Source of the DNA: Panagrolaimus kolymaensis
Taxonomy: Eukaryota; Nematoda; Chromadorea; Rhabditida; Panagrolaimidae
DNA length: 64,000 bases
NCBI GenBank assembly: GCA_028622995.1
Contig: JAJQJQ010000033.1
Span: 1,798,001 to 1,862,000 of the forward strand
Reading direction: 5' to 3'
Position 1 is the first letter of the stretch; each line of letters opens with the position of its first letter. The notes under the pieces are model-generated. The model saw only the letters and a list, made by a program, of their open reading frames with translations. It was not told the DNA's origin and searched no databases. The position numbers and the translations under genes were made by a program. Positions 12,895 to 28,000 of the stretch are shown here, one piece after another.

Positions 12895-15800
12895 ATTATT
12901 TTTATAAGCTTTTTTGCCATTGTTGCCTTTTATCTTTTTTTACCGGTGTACCAAAAAATTTTGATCTCTTTTTAGTAATGTAATAATAATGTGAAATTAA
13001 TATAGAATTTTAATAATAAATTTATTTTTGTAAACTCAGCTAGTGTTTATAATACTTTGTCTTTTATGTGAAAATATGGATTACTATAGCTGGTTCAAAT
13101 ATCTGCAATTGAGTTAGTTTTGATTTGAAAAAGAAAAAAGTGTATTATTATTTTTTTGATTTGGTTCTTCTCCGAATTTCAAAAAAAAGATGCAAGTGAC
13201 GAAAATGACGAGTTATAATTTTTGGATCATTGGAGGTGAAGAAAAAAAAACAATAAAGTGTGTTTTTTCTTTGAATGAAAGTTAAAAGCAAGCAATATGA
13301 AAGGAGGAAAAAAAGACAGCCGTGGTGATGATCTAATGTTGTCGTCGCAAAACACATGCCAATATTTTTTTTGATTTCTTCCAAAATAAATTTTGAAAGG
13401 CAAAGATATGAATGCCGCTGCCACGAGCAGTCACCACCAACACGGCTTTTAAAAGCGGCAGCATTTTTTGCACAGAAAAAAATATTTGAAATTTTGCCAC
13501 ACATCCATCTAAATTTTGCGGTAAAAGGATTTATTTTTTGGTGAACCACAAATTTCATTTTATCATTTTAAACTTTTTTTTATGAAGAGCTTATCCTTTT
13601 TAGTCATTTTTTTAAAAGTCGTTTAAATCATTAATGTTTTTTTAATTACTTTTCATTAAAATCTTGGGAGGTTTAAAAGCTGCGTCTAGCCTCGATGAAA
13701 GCTGGTTTCATTCAATCCATTGAATCAATGTGTGTGTGATCTTTTTTTTTATCTTGAGTAGTTGAAGACAATGTTTTTAGCAGCTTACTTTTTTTTTATA
13801 TTGAAAACAATTGCAGCAGTTGACTCCCTTTCTTTTCTTTTTTTCTCTATGTTGTTATTACTTTTTTTTTGTAAGTTTTTTTGTTTTCAGTAAACTAAAG
13901 CAAAGTAAAAAAAAAGAAAAAGAAAGAAAGATGATCTTCTCATTACGATGAAAGACATAGTGAGTGGAACACGTTTGAAATAGCAATATTTTGATGCTTT
14001 AAAAGTTTAAAGTTTATTATTTATTATTATAGTTTTTAGAGTCTAAAAATGCGGAAAATTAATTCAGGAATTTTTCTTCTTCATTAAACTTTGTATCAAA
14101 ATCACTTGTTTAACTTGGAACCTTGATTTAATAAAAGTTTTACTTAGAAATTATTTTTTATACTATTTCCCATGGTTTGTTATAATTTGTTTCCGATTCA
14201 CTACCTTTTCTTATATATGAATAATTTAGTTAAGTATTATTCTTTGCTTCAAAGGTCATTGACTCTTCTTCTCCATTTTTTTATATATAATTGGTTTCAG
14301 TTTCATTGAATCATCATCGATTGACCATATTTTTTTCTTTTTATTTTCTTTCTGCCTTTTATTTATTTGTGTTTTAACGAAAAAAACCTATCCTTTATTT
14401 ATTTTCGTTTTTAAACTTTTAGCTATTTTTAACTCTTTGTTTTCGAAAAGGTTCAGACTAAATTGTTTTTTTCATCGCTTTCAAAAAAGGTTAAAAGTTT
14501 TACGAACTCGAGAAGCGCGCGATTGAGATTGCTTTGTTTCCTCTTGGATTTTTTTATGAGATTGATTTTTAGCCATAGGCTTTTTAGAAAATGATCATTA
14601 TCAGCAGAAAATAAGAGGACAAAATAATTAGCAAAAAGCTAAAAGTTGCGAAAAATTGATTGTTGTTAGATGGATGAAAAAGAGTGATGATGATAGTTGG
14701 TTTTTTTTCGAAAGCGCAAATTTTGAAGCCCTGACAATCATATACTCGAAGGATAGATAGATAGATATTGTGGTGTTCAACAGCCCAATTGACTTGACTG
14801 CTGATTGCAAATTTCCCTTTAGCAAGCAGCAAAGACATTGAGGGAGATAAATGAGGAAGTTAAAAATGAAAATAAGAGAGAGATAACGCTTTTATTCGCC
14901 TTTGACATTTTTGCCTGCATGTCTTATAGAAAAATTCGTTAACTTTTAAGGTTGTTTCTTCTTTTTTAAATAAATCCTAAAATAATTTATTTAAGTTTTG
15001 ACATTTTTTGTTGTAATTATTTTATGCTTCCGTAATCAAAGGCATTCAAGGGAAAAAATGTCACTCGGGATAAAGATCCGATATTTGGATATCCCAATGT
15101 AACGAGCGAGATGTAAAAGAGAGTGAAGATGTTGTTGTCATGTTTCATAAATTATATCAATGACATCTATCTTTTTATGGTTCCATGATTCACAATTCAA
15201 CACTTTTTTTCCTGATTAATTTATTGTGATAAATTTCAGATGTTTTTAAAATGCAGGCACATTTTTTCAAAGTTTGAGGTTTATCGAAGTTCAACTTTCC
15301 CTTTAAAGATTAAACCAAAATTTGAGAAGCAACTTTTTTACAAACTTCTATTTAAAATTATCCATTTTTTTTCTTCAAATCCAATAAACTTATGACGCGT
15401 TGTTTATGTCTTACCTCATTGTCTACCAATTCCATGCATGAATTAATCAAAGATTAGCTTTTATACAATCAAATCCACGAGCGAATCTTTTATTTGTTTT
15501 TCTTTTCTCTTCTGTTAACTCTTCAACAATTTAAAAAAAAACTTGTTTTTCTAAACTCTCACCATTACCAACCACCGTTCAATCCATTTGATACAAAAAA
15601 AAACCTCTCTTTTTTCGAATGTCTTGGACGACGGTCTGCAAACTCTTTTCCATTCCTCCTCCGAAAGCAATAAAAAAAACCATGATTGTGTAATTTCCTG
15701 AAGGAAAAAACTTCTCTCTTCTCCGAATTATTTCTTACTGGTTCACTTTAGAATTAAATGACGCGTGCTTGAAATAAGAAAAAAACTAAAGCGTGATTTT

Positions 15801-16003
15801 TCTTTTTCGTTTCCGCGCGAACAGGTCTCTCTTATCTTCGAAAAAAGAAAAGATTACAAAGCCTCTTACCGTTTTTTTCCTTGCCTCATCTTATGTATTT
15901 TTTTTTATCTTCGAAGAAGAAATACGAGTGTGGCAACAAGAGGAAATCTTCTTCTTTTTTTTCTTTTTTATTATTATTTGATTCACTAATAATCAGTATA
16001 ATT
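12895..16003. other. Gene-free stretch before the large coiled-coil gene
   Basis: No supported exons. The opening bases are the 3' UTR of the GnT-I gene. The rest is AT-rich with T and A runs and a short GATA repeat at about 14752-14767. Open frames on both strands around 13148-13558 overlap each other and look like chance. The right part may contain the promoter or distal 5' exons of the gene whose first recognised exon is at 16004. Confidence 0.45.
14752..14767. repeat. (GATA)n short tandem repeat
   Basis: About four GATA units in non-coding DNA. Simple repeat. Confidence 0.7.
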
Positions 16004-19000
16004 ATGTTACAGTTATTAAACGATTCATCCATTATATTTTTACCATCCACAAATTTATCAAATAATATTTTAATGGAAAATTATGAACAAACAAGAACGA
16101 GCCCAACTAAAATATCCGAAATAGAAAGCGATAAATCACATGAACTTAAAATTTTTAAAACCAGGTTTGTTTTTGTGTTGCTGTTGTTTTTTGCTAACAT
16201 AAAAGATCGGGAATTTGAAGAAAACAAAACAAAAAATATTGTACCGATTTATTTTAAGAACTAATGATTCAAGGGCTTAACTCACGTGGGAAGTACTTGG
16301 AGTATTTTGTTATTTTAAGTTTCTGTTTAAGTGGTGTTTTTATATTTTTAAACAAGCCAAGTTACTGTAATATAAAAAGTTAAAACTGAAATAAAAAAAG
16401 AAGAAGCCATTTAAATTTTTTACCTTTAGAGACAAATATACCCATTTCATATATTTTTGTTATTGAAAAAATTTATTAAATTTAAATTTACCATGATTTA
16501 TAAAGGACTCTCCAATTTTTAGTAAACCCATCAAAGATAATGCAGACGAACGAGCTTTAACTTCAAAAAAATCTTCATCCAAAAGAGAAAAAGAATCATC
16601 TACAAAGCATGGGTTTTTTCATAAATTTGGATTTGGTTCTTCTAAATCAGCTTCAGTTTCACCAGTAAAAAATATTATATCTATTCCAAGGCGATCATCT
16701 GAAATACATGATGATACTAAGAATCGAAAAATTCAACAGAAAAAAGTTGAAGCAGCATCGAAATCAAAAGCTTTGGAATTAAAAAAATCAGAGAAAAAAA
16801 ATGAAAGCAAAAATAACGACCCCGAAGAAAAAAATGATGAGGATAGCGATAATGATGGCGATGATGGAGATGATAATGACAAGTGAGTACATCCATACCT
16901 TTTGCTTTCGGACAATTTTTTCATCTTCTTTGCATTGTTGCATTTTTCTATTTAAAAAAAGCTCAACTGCTTTATCCTTTTTGTTGAAAAACTGCCAAAG
17001 GATTTAAAAGTTTAAACCGCTTAACTTCTCTTCTCTTTTTCAAATACTACGTTGACATTCAATCGCTTTTAATTTATTTTGGAGGAGGCGATTGCGTATT
17101 ACACCTTTGCGATTTTGATTTTAATATTATTTTTAAATTAAAAGAAGAGAAGAAGAGAGTCAAACATGGAAGATGATGGGTAAATCCTTTTTTTTAGTTT
17201 TTGGTTTAGTTATTTTCTTTGTTAATTTTTAAGAGAGTCTGCTATTTTTAAATTTTTCTTCCAAGACTCATCTGTCATGATGGGTTTTATCATTATAAAA
17301 CCTTCGATAATGGCTATTTATAAATTTTAATTAAACTTTTTGAAAAAATAATCATTAAAAAACATGTTTTAAATTGACAGTTATAATATTTACCTTTCAT
17401 CCATAAAGATTGGCGCAAAATTGTTCAGAATGGAAGCACATTAAAATGAACATTGATAAGAATTGTTTATAGCTTCCGGAACACTAGCTTTAACTTATTT
17501 TTCTTTTTTTGTTGCGTTAACTTATTCATTATTATTTTTGTTATAGAAGTCGAAATCCCACTCCAATATCATCATATGAAAACCCAACAACGACGGCAGA
17601 AACTGGAACCGAATCAAACGCAAGAGTTTCACAGACCATTATAATGAAAAAGCGAACATTGCATGAAGCTAAAGCTGAAGCATCAATTTTGCCGTATGGA
17701 AATACTTTTAATTCGTAAGATTTTAATTATTTTTTTAAATTCAAATATATAAAAAAACGAAAACCTGCTGTCGATGTTTTCTCTTTTTGTTGATGATTGC
17801 TGCGGCGGCGGCTGCAAAGAAAAAAACGATAAAATTATTTTCATCTTTGCAATCTTTCTTCTCTTTTATGGCTTCTTCTTTCTTGAACAACACTTGTGGT
17901 CACTTTTTTTATGATACAAAAAATGACCATAAACATTGAAAAAAAAATAGAAGCTTATTTGTATAATTTATGATGTAACTTTTATCAAGAAACAACAGCT
18001 TGCTTGTTTTTCATCGTGATACTTAAATTATTTTTTCCAAATACCGTCTAGTCATGATTGTTTCAATAGGACTTTGTCTCATACAAAAACTCTATTTAAA
18101 TTTAATTCCTTTTTTAAATATTGAAAAACTTTTACACTGCTTTGTATAAAAATGATTGCTGTGCTTTAGTCTGTTAAAAAGGACTTCCTTTAATTTTTTT
18201 ATAAACGGACTTCACGCTGAGCTGCTGGAGCCAACCACTACCACCATCAGGCAAAAGACTTTGTTTGAAAAAAAAATGTTTTGCGCGTTTAAAAAAAAGC
18301 CAAAAACGCGTTTTGGATTGAATTTTCATTAAAAACACCAGCTTTGAACTTTTCCGAATGAAACAAAAAAAAGATTTTCGTTCCTTCCTTTTTCTAAAAA
18401 AAAGCGCGTGTAAAAAGGATTCAAAGACAATTTTCAAATTTTTTATCCGATTAATTTTGTTTTTTTTGTCTTCAAAATTCTCAAATTTGAAAAACAAAAA
18501 CAAAGTTGGAATGAAGAAATGAAATTCCATTTATATCGCTAAATTTATCTTGCGTTTTTGGTTACTCGCTTCGAGTAAAAAAGTTATTTGTAAAAGTGCG
18601 AAAATTGTTGTCCATCTTGAAATTCCTCTATTCCCACTTATATTTGAAGAAGCTTACAACCAACCTTGAAGCAAGAAGCAATGTGTTGTTTTAACACATT
18701 TTTTTCTTATCCACTCTTTTGGAATGCTTTTATTATTTAAAAACTTTCTCTTTTGATTGTCAAAAGCTAGTTTTTGTTGTTTTTAGAATTATATTTTAGT
18801 ATCAAAAAGGTGCTTGATTTTTTTTTTGAACATTTTGAAGTGTTTTTACTTTACAATATTACTTTACTATATATTTTTAAACTTTCGTATTAGGATCGAA
18901 TTTTGAAATTAAATTTATGGTGTTTTTTATCACGGATTATGAAAAAAGCTAAAATGCGCTTCAAATACTATTGATTCTGCCAGTATAATATTACTCCTAA

Positions 19001-22000
19001 TATCCGGTATTAATAATCCCAATGAGATCATTTAAACCTGTAATTTTATTTTCTCTTGGCCTTTTTTGAAAATGGAGATTTATCAAACAAAAAGAAATAG
19101 TTTATTTTATACTTTTATTTGACAAACATCTGATAAAAGAAATCCATTGATAAACATAAAATGCAAAAAGTATTTTGTAATAAACCAAAAACAATAATGA
19201 TAATTAGAAGTTTATGCGTGTCGCGAAGCTTGATTTTTGACATGTTGAGAAGATTTCAAAGTTGAAGATTGAAGATTGATCCAATATAGAAGTAGATGAG
19301 CGTCGTTGAAATTTTTCCGAGATTTTGAGATGAAACACACGAGTAAGAGATAGATAAAGCTTGATTCAGTGAGACATTTATTCGTTAAGCATAACGTGTA
19401 GAAAAATAACATACAATAATTGGAGATTCTTTTGCTTGCAAAAAACTAAAAAAAATTGAGTTTCAAACTTTCGTTTTTGTGTTTTGACAAATACGGAAAT
19501 GCAAATTTGAGAAGTTTTTTGTTTAATTTTGCATCATTCCATTTTTTATGTTTGTTTTAAAGTTTCTTTTGTTTTATTGCGTCAATGAACGAAAAGGCGA
19601 CCAACCATCTTCTTCTATTCATTGTCTTTTTTCTTTTTGGAATTTACCTTCAGGCAACACACTTACATACATGTGTAAAAGGAAAAAGGACACAAGTTCA
19701 CAAAAATTGAACTCATTCATGCTTAGGCTTTTGGAAACCAACTTTGTCTTTTTCTCATTTTAAGGGTCTTTTTTCTTTTCTAGGATTAACTAGCTTAATT
19801 TTTTTTGTTCTTGTCTGCTTTAAAAAAATTGCGCAAAAAAATCTTCTTTAACGGCTTTTTCAGTTACTGCTACTGCTAATTTTTTCGTCATCGTCATTAT
19901 TTTTTTCATCAGCTTGCAATTGATGATGAGTACTTTACTTGATTAGGAGAGAAATGACTCTAAAAGTTTGCTTCGGTAAAAAAAGAAAGAAAGAGGTATA
20001 ACTGGTCATTTCTTTTATTATTATTTTCTACAAAACAAAGAGAGGTTAAAAAATAAAGATGAACATGAAGCCTTTCCTTTCAACAGCAACTATGTTGGTT
20101 GCATGCATTTTGATGACCTTGAATGAAGGCAAGCGTTTGTGAAAAAATCAAATTTTGTTCTTTTTTTCCTTTTTCTTTTTATTCCACGCTTAATTGCGCC
20201 AATTTCTCCACATTTTTTTTTATCTTCTATATTTTGACGCTAATTTATATTGAAATTTTCCATGTCCTTATGAAATTTTTTGGAAGAAGAAAAAATTACA
20301 TTTAGTTACATCAAAAAAGCTTCCACCCTCTTTTGCTTAGAGCTTCCGCGCTTCTAATATTGACAAAGATAAGATTTCGGGTAGTACTTTTGAAGTTTTT
20401 TTTCTTTGATGAAAAGTGAAAAGCGAAGACAATAGGTATGTGTATAAGCTAGTTGTGGGGCCTCTTCTTTTTCCATCATCTTTGAAGAAGAAGCTTCAAT
20501 AATAAAAATTTTCTCAGCTTTTTTGAGAAGTTTTTTGTTGTTGTTCTTTACCTTGAAATTTTGAGATGCATGTTTTTTGCGCGAACTCATGTTTTTTTTC
20601 CTTCGGAATATCCTTGATTTCATTCCATTATATATCTAAGTTTTTAAAGCTTCCCTCAAAAATAATGGAAGAATTGCGTTTTAAAACCATTGGAGTATTT
20701 TATCGACAGCAAAAATTTCGTCCAACTATGAGAGAAAGACTCTCGTAAGGAATTTTAGAATATAAAAATCTAATATTTAATTGTGTTGAAGCTAATTTGA
20801 ACAATTTTAGACAACCAGAATCATCCAACGCTAGCGTCAGCCTTGATATTTCTCAACCACCGAAGGCTTCAATTCCAACAACAGTAAGCATGGATAAATG
20901 TGATAATGTTGCACAGGTTTGTTCATTTGTTTTTTCTAGGCCACATCTTTAAATTATTATTTTTATTTTAGAAATCCCCTAATCTTTTCACATCATGTAA
21001 ACCTTCAATGAAGCAATCAATTTCTGATTCATTTTCCCCATCTAAAAAATCTTTAAACTCAATCAGCAGTTCCAAAGTTTCATCCAACACTACCCTTTCA
21101 ACCGCCGTGTCATCGGCTCCATCCACAGCTAGAGGAGACAAGCAGCAGCCATCAGGATTTCAAGGCAAAAGCGAATTAGATCTTTCCGCTCCATTATCTC
21201 GTCTTGGCCTTACTCTTGCAGCAGAAAAACCTGAAGGATCATTAGCTGAAAAGCTTTCCAAAAGTTTTTTTGATTTAACTCATGGAAGTCAAGATCGCCT
21301 TCAAAAATGGAAGAATAAACTTCAAACAGGAAAGCGACAAAAAATTCCTACAAAAGATATGAGTGAACCTCCGTAAGTTTTTCCTTTGCTTACTTACTTA
21401 CTTCCATCCTTCCTTTGAACCCAAATTTGATCCTTCTCCAATGACGATGAATGAATGATTGATCAAAAACATTTTCTCTTTTTTTCTTTAACGAAGAGAA
21501 AAAAAAAGTGACAGAGTCCGAAAGCAATGGACATAAGCAAAAAAAGGAAGAAAAGGAAAATGTTATGCGGCGGCGTTCAAAGGTTAAATAACCTTTTGCT
21601 TTTTTTTTCATCGAATGCCGAAGCAATCGAACATTTTTCTTTTTTGAAGCCTAAAATAAATGAGTTTTTTTTTGGTGGAAATCAATGTCCAGAAAATTGG
21701 AATTTTTCAATTTTGATTCAACTTTTAAAAAGGGCCTTGAAACAAGGAAATTTATGTATGATTATGCATTACTGTATTTTCACATCATCAAGATATAAAA
21801 GTTCTCAAAGTATAAAATTGATGAAAGTAGGAAATTTCATTCTTGTCTTCGATAATCCTTAACAAAAATGTAGCATTTATAAATATCAAAATCATTCTTC
21901 TTTCAAGAATTTTTTTTTCACTTATACGTTTGTAGTTGCTGATTGTGTTTTGTCATAAATCAATGTAAACACAGACAGCTGTTGTTCAACTTTCTTTTTT

Positions 22001-25000
22001 TATCGAAAGAAAAAGCAAAGAAGGAATATCCTGGCACAAGTCTCTCCATTTTCTCAAATGCTTTGCTTTTTTTTATATTTTTGCAACAAAACCATAGAGA
22101 ACTTTTTCCCATTTTTCAAAAAAAGTTTATTGCACCTTTTTTATGTCTGAAACAACTTTTTTTGTTTATAAAAAAATGTAAGGGAAAACTTATAAGTATC
22201 GCACCCAATCAACAAGCCAGCAATCATCATCATCGTCATCGTCTTTGGAGTGTCTAATTTATTTGCTATTATTGCTTTTTCTTTTTTCCGCTGGTTTTCT
22301 GCTATTCGATTATTTGATTTTCATTTTTGACGTGAAAATAACTGCGCAAAAAAAAAATGGTACGTTAATAATAATAATGGACACAATTTCGATTATCGGC
22401 CAATTTGCCTGTGAAAAAAAAGAAAAAGAAGAAACTCTTTATTTTTTTTGATTGTTGTCGCAAAAATTGACCATTTTTTGGTGAATAAAAAAATAAAATT
22501 ATTATCGTTCGCTCATTTTGCGTCCGGTTTAGATTTGACTGCGACGACTATTTTTTTTTTGAACGGCCTTGTTCATTTTTTGCGTTGGTCTCTCTCTTTT
22601 TTTCGTCGGCACTTTTTCTTCCAAAACTATCGCCTGCCTTTTTCTTCGGTACTCCTCATTCAACAACCTCCATCTTTGGAACAAAAACATTTTTAAAAAG
22701 CCCATCGTTTTTTTCATCCTCCTTTAAAAAAAATTACTTTACGTTTTTTTGTAATAAATAAGTAGAAACTTCATTTAAAAATTTTTTTATTACCCTCTTT
22801 GTTTGTGAAGGAGTTACATCATTTTGATTGATAACATCCTTTTTATTTTAGCACCTTTCCCGGTCTTGCTGACATGGATACTTTGCTTGATTGGACTACG
22901 ACAGACAAACCTAAATTTGTCGCAAATCCAATTCCAACTAAGCGAGTGCATAGTCTTGGACCGCGTCCATTACATTCATCAAGATCTGCAACAAATGCTT
23001 TAAATAACAATGCACCATTTGATCAAGATGTATATTTATCGGAAGGCAGCTCTGGAATGGTGAAAAAGTTAGTTTTAAGCTTTTTTATTATTATTTTTCT
23101 CTCAATTGATTTTGGGATTAAAAGATTTGCTTCTTGATTAAATATCTTCCCATTTATTTTTTTACATTTCGTCTGGACTCTTGAAGCTTTCCTATTTTCT
23201 TATTTTTTTTATGGCAAATGGAATAAGCAGTTATTATAATTGATTTATTTTTTCATCTAATGCCCTTTGTGACAATCACATCAATTTTTGCCTTTATTAT
23301 CGTTTACTTTTTAACTTTTATGACACTTTTGGGAATATGTGTTTGTGGTGGTGCTCAGCCACATCCAAATGGCGGCAGATTTTCGCGCATTTCCGTTTCC
23401 TTCATACCAGATGGTGGCGAGCGGCGACGATAGGAAGAGATCATCATTTTATTTTTATGCCAATGATAGTTTCAGAATAATGTTTTGCAAGAATCAAAAC
23501 AATAATTTTGAGTCTTTTTTGTTGCTCTCAAAAAAAGAACGCAATTAGTTTTATTTTATTTTTCATTATTTCATTTCGGGTGAGCGAAATAAATTTCTTG
23601 AAAGGTCGAAAGAGAGCTGTCATCGCCTTAAGTTTCTTTAGTCTTTTTCTTTTCCCTGATTTAAGACGATAAAATAGAAACAAATACTATTTTTATGTAA
23701 TTTTTTTGGGAAGAAAAACTATTATGTTTTGGATTTCTTTCGAACGCCGAACGAGCAATGATTGTTTTGAAAACAAAAAAAAATAAAAGAAAGGAAAAAC
23801 ATGTATTAGTTCGTGGTTTTGTTTCACAAGAGTTTTTAGTCATGATGAAGCTGGATATTAAGCTATTACTTCTAATGCTTTTTGGTTTACTCATTTATGA
23901 ATTTTTCATTGGGTTTTAGTGTTTGCGGTTTCTTCAAAGGATTTTTGAATCAAAGCCTTTTAAAATGAAGAAAGGAGGGAGTCCTTCAAAGTACTTCACT
24001 TTCAATGATTCTTTTGTAGCTTCCAATTCTCGCCTCTCTTGTACTACTTGCCTCTTCAAAAAATACGTTTCGTTTTTTTGCAGCGTTTTTTTCCTTGTCT
24101 TTTTTGTTGAAGATAATCTACATACTTTTCTTTTTTTACTACTGCGGATGGATTTACAAAAAATAATTCGATCCATTTTGTCTCAACTATTAATGGATTC
24201 GTCATCGACGAACATCATCTTTTCTTTTGTTCTTATTTCCAAACAAGGGAGGTCATCATTTGTTTTTCTATCTTTATTTTTAGTTTTGTTAATTGACTGG
24301 ATGAAGAAGAATGAATAATGACTTTGAGCTTTGGCTAAAGCCATCTGCTATTTTTTTCTTTTCTTTTTTTCAAATCTTATGTGTCTCGGTTTTACGTAAT
24401 CAACCTTTTTTCTTGATTGAATTAAGCTCGAATGGATCAGATGGCCATCATTTCGGCTTTAAATCAGGTGGCGATAATTGCAACTTGGCTGCTGACATTT
24501 TTTTTATTTCGAAAAGTAGTATTTTTTAAAGCTTTTACATGGAAGAATTTATGAAACTTTTGATTGCTTAGTTTCATATAAAAAATAACTAATCGTAGTG
24601 TTTATTTTTTAAATCTTTATTTTTTTGGGTAAATTTTCCTCTAATTTTAATTATATTTTGAAATAAATTGTTCAAATTAAAAATGGTTGTTTATCATCTG
24701 TGATATTTTTTAGTAAACTTTCATAAAGCTGCTCCATTCACACTTTTCCCAAATCCTTTCCCTTTTTTGCCATTATTTTTGAGAAAGGCAATCTGGTTTC
24801 TTTCTTTTGTATCGCAGAACAAGATGTTTGTCACCCTTTTTTCTTCCAGCTTTTCTTTCTTTTTTTCGTGACATCTTTTATTTTATTTTTATTTCGTTGA
24901 TTTGTTTGCTTTGCCGATCATTTGAATGGCACTTTTTTTTATTTCCTTCCAAGCAGAGTTTCGGCGACAAATGCGCAAGGATAATCTTCTCTCTCCTTCT

Positions 25001-28000
25001 GCTGCTTCTTACAAATCTTTTCCCTTCTTTTTCTTAGGACTTTTATTTTTCAAGTACTCTCTTTCCTCCTTGTTTTCATGAAGTAGTTGGAAGCAGTGGT
25101 ATTGACCAGATTGTCATTGAGTTTCAAAGTTTGCTTATCTTGCTTTTCTTTTTTTGAGTATGGACTTTTATAAAAACAATGGACAAAAAATGGCAGCTGC
25201 TTATGAAAGAGGTTTTAGGTCATACTTGAGGGTAATCATGACACTTTGTTGAGTGGAGATGGTTATTAAAAACTTTTATATAATAACAGATATACACATT
25301 GGTTATTAGCCATTTCGCTATTTATTAAAGTTTAGATTAATTTAGTCAATCATAAGCCACCTTCTGCATTTAGAAGCCGCTCCGATATTTTTAAACTTCT
25401 CTCTATTTTATTTGATCGGAATGTAGTTTTTTCAACATTTTTATTCTCATTTTCTCTTGATTAAAATTTGCTTCCTAACAAGTCGTTAATCTCTAAAACA
25501 ATGAATGAACAAAATCGCGTATCAAAAAATGATGGATTTCCAGCGATTTGTTTTATTCATTTTTCATCAATCCCAAAATGATAAGGAATTTTTTTCGAAT
25601 CACTTTTTTAGTTTAAAACTTTCGTTTCCTCTTTTAAAATAATGTGTAAAGTTTCGATGTTTCAACATCAAACAAATGTGTTTTTTAGTCAATTGAAAAC
25701 AAGAGCATGAAATTTGAACCAAAGCTGGTTTTTTTTGAACAGAAAATCCAATCCATTTTCCGCTTTTTTGCTTATAAAAAATATTGCGAACAAAAAAAGC
25801 TCAAAAGTCAGAGCAAAAAAACAGCAACTGGGAGCGGCGATGATGGTTATTCTCGGATTAGTTCTTTTTTTTGTTGCAGAAAAGACAAAAATGAAGGGAT
25901 TGATTCATTCGGGCGAAAAAATAAGAAAGCGATACATACAGATACATAGGCTGTTGCTATTCGATTCGGATCAAAAAAAGTTGCAAATGAAAGAGATTCT
26001 TTTTTCTTTTCTTTTTCTATTTCCCCTAAAAAGTTTCGCTTCAATAACGTTCTCTGAATTGATGGATTTATTCAAAGGCAAATCTTATTAGAAAACCCAT
26101 TAGTTTTTTTTCTTTACGGAAAAAAGAGACACAACACAGACTTTGCGCGTTTGAAAATTAAAGTGAGTTTAATCCTGTTTAATTTAAAGGTTCGTCTTCA
26201 TAATCTTTCATGGAGGATTTAGTTTAATTTAATTTGCTTTCAAATTAATTCAGGCGGTCACAGCTAAAGCTTGGGTGTCCAACGATAGTTTCATAAAGTT
26301 TTATTATACCCTTTTCTTCGTCGCTAAAAAAAGGCAAAATTAGTGCTTTTTCTCGCTTCCAACAAAAGCAGCAGGACATGAGGAGTCTGGTCAATCATAT
26401 GGTGTGGTTGCTCTCGCATTTTCTCGATAAATAGCCGATCATATTTCGTATGTATGTACTGTTCTATCTATTTTTCTTTGGAAATTTTTTAGTCTTCGAC
26501 ACTTTTTTTTTGCCAAAGATCTTTCTTTCTTTGTTTCGAAGCTTAACTTTAAGCGTCTTTTCTTTTCGTCCTTTTTTCTTGACCGATCATTTTGCGAATA
26601 TGTATTGAGCAATCAATGATGATCAAAGAAGTTTACTTTTATTTTCCTGAGACCATTTGGAAATATACAATTCCTGTTAGCCCTCAATCGCCACCGCCAA
26701 CATTTTTTTAACTCAAACTTTACCGGTTTTTTCTTCCTCTTTTTTTCTGTTGTTGTAAACATCAATTTTTTTTATGAAAGGAAGATTCAATTCTTTCTTA
26801 TCTTTTCCCGTTTTTTGCAGCTTTTTTTACACATTCATTCATATACCTACTACCGTCACATTTTCATGTATTTGAAATTCTTAATTGAAGATTTGAGGTC
26901 GTGATAAGAAGGAGAAAAAATAGAAGATGGGGATGCGCAAAAAGGTTTTTTTTAAATACTCAAAAAATTTCTTCTTGTCTCTTGTTATTAGTTAGTAATA
27001 CTTTTCTTGAAAGTGAATCATTTTCCTTTAAGACAAAACAATCTAAAAAACTCTATATCTTTTTTAAAAATAAAAATGGGATCTTTTACGCAATTAAGAA
27101 AAAATATATACGGCTACTTCTTCTCCTTCATCATCATCTTGAAAATCGTGTGTCCACTTTATCGCTTTTGCTTCTTTTGTCCTCAAACAAACAATAAATA
27201 TGTTTTAAGAAGAGAAAAAATATTTTTCGATAAATCATTGAAGCTTTTAAAATCAAATTTCATTCTATTTTTTTTTATGTTTTGTAAATATACAAACAGT
27301 TTTTGCCTTTATTGAAATGACCAATATGATGTTTAGCTTTCAATGCCTTTTTCTTTCTAAAAAGCTTTTACCAATTTGATATAAATTTTTTTCTTGTTGT
27401 TTCTTTTTTTTACTCAAGCATCCAAAGAAAAATGGCCTTCAAATTTAATTTTTTTTAACACATCCAAATGTTTACTCTTTCTTTTTTTTACAAATACATT
27501 TGGCAATTCTTAGGCTACTTTTTTTTTCTTTCCATCTTTCATTCATCGTAAAAAAAACCTTAGTCTTTTTTTGACACAATAAATCGTATAAAATTGATAT
27601 AATTACTTTTTTTTATAGGGGATCATTCCGTGAAGCCAATATGGAGCATCGAACCCTAAAACCACGTGAAAATTTAATTGAAAAGCCTTCGCTTAGTTCA
27701 ACAAATTCGGGTTCAAATGCAAATATTCATTATCAAAATATGAAAAATCTTCAACAATTAGTTCAAACAATCGAAGGTTATTCTCATCGAGAATTGGATT
27801 TACCACCGCCAGCAAGAATTTTACCTTATAGTGGAATAAAGCCTCAGGTAAATTTGAATTTTTTAAATTTGTTACTTTGTGTGATAGGAAATGCTCCGTT
27901 TTTTAATTGTTTTTCGATCTCAACCCTGTAAGGTGTACATCATAATGATCAAAGCTCGATCTGAATGCGATTTTTTTTTTGCAGAAAAACTTAAAAGTGA

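Noticed and set aside
23923..26091. Open frames of 80-131 codons in the large intron of the coiled-coil gene
   Set aside because: They occur on both strands over the same bases, have Phe/Lys/Ser-rich T-run composition and lack motifs or splice structure.
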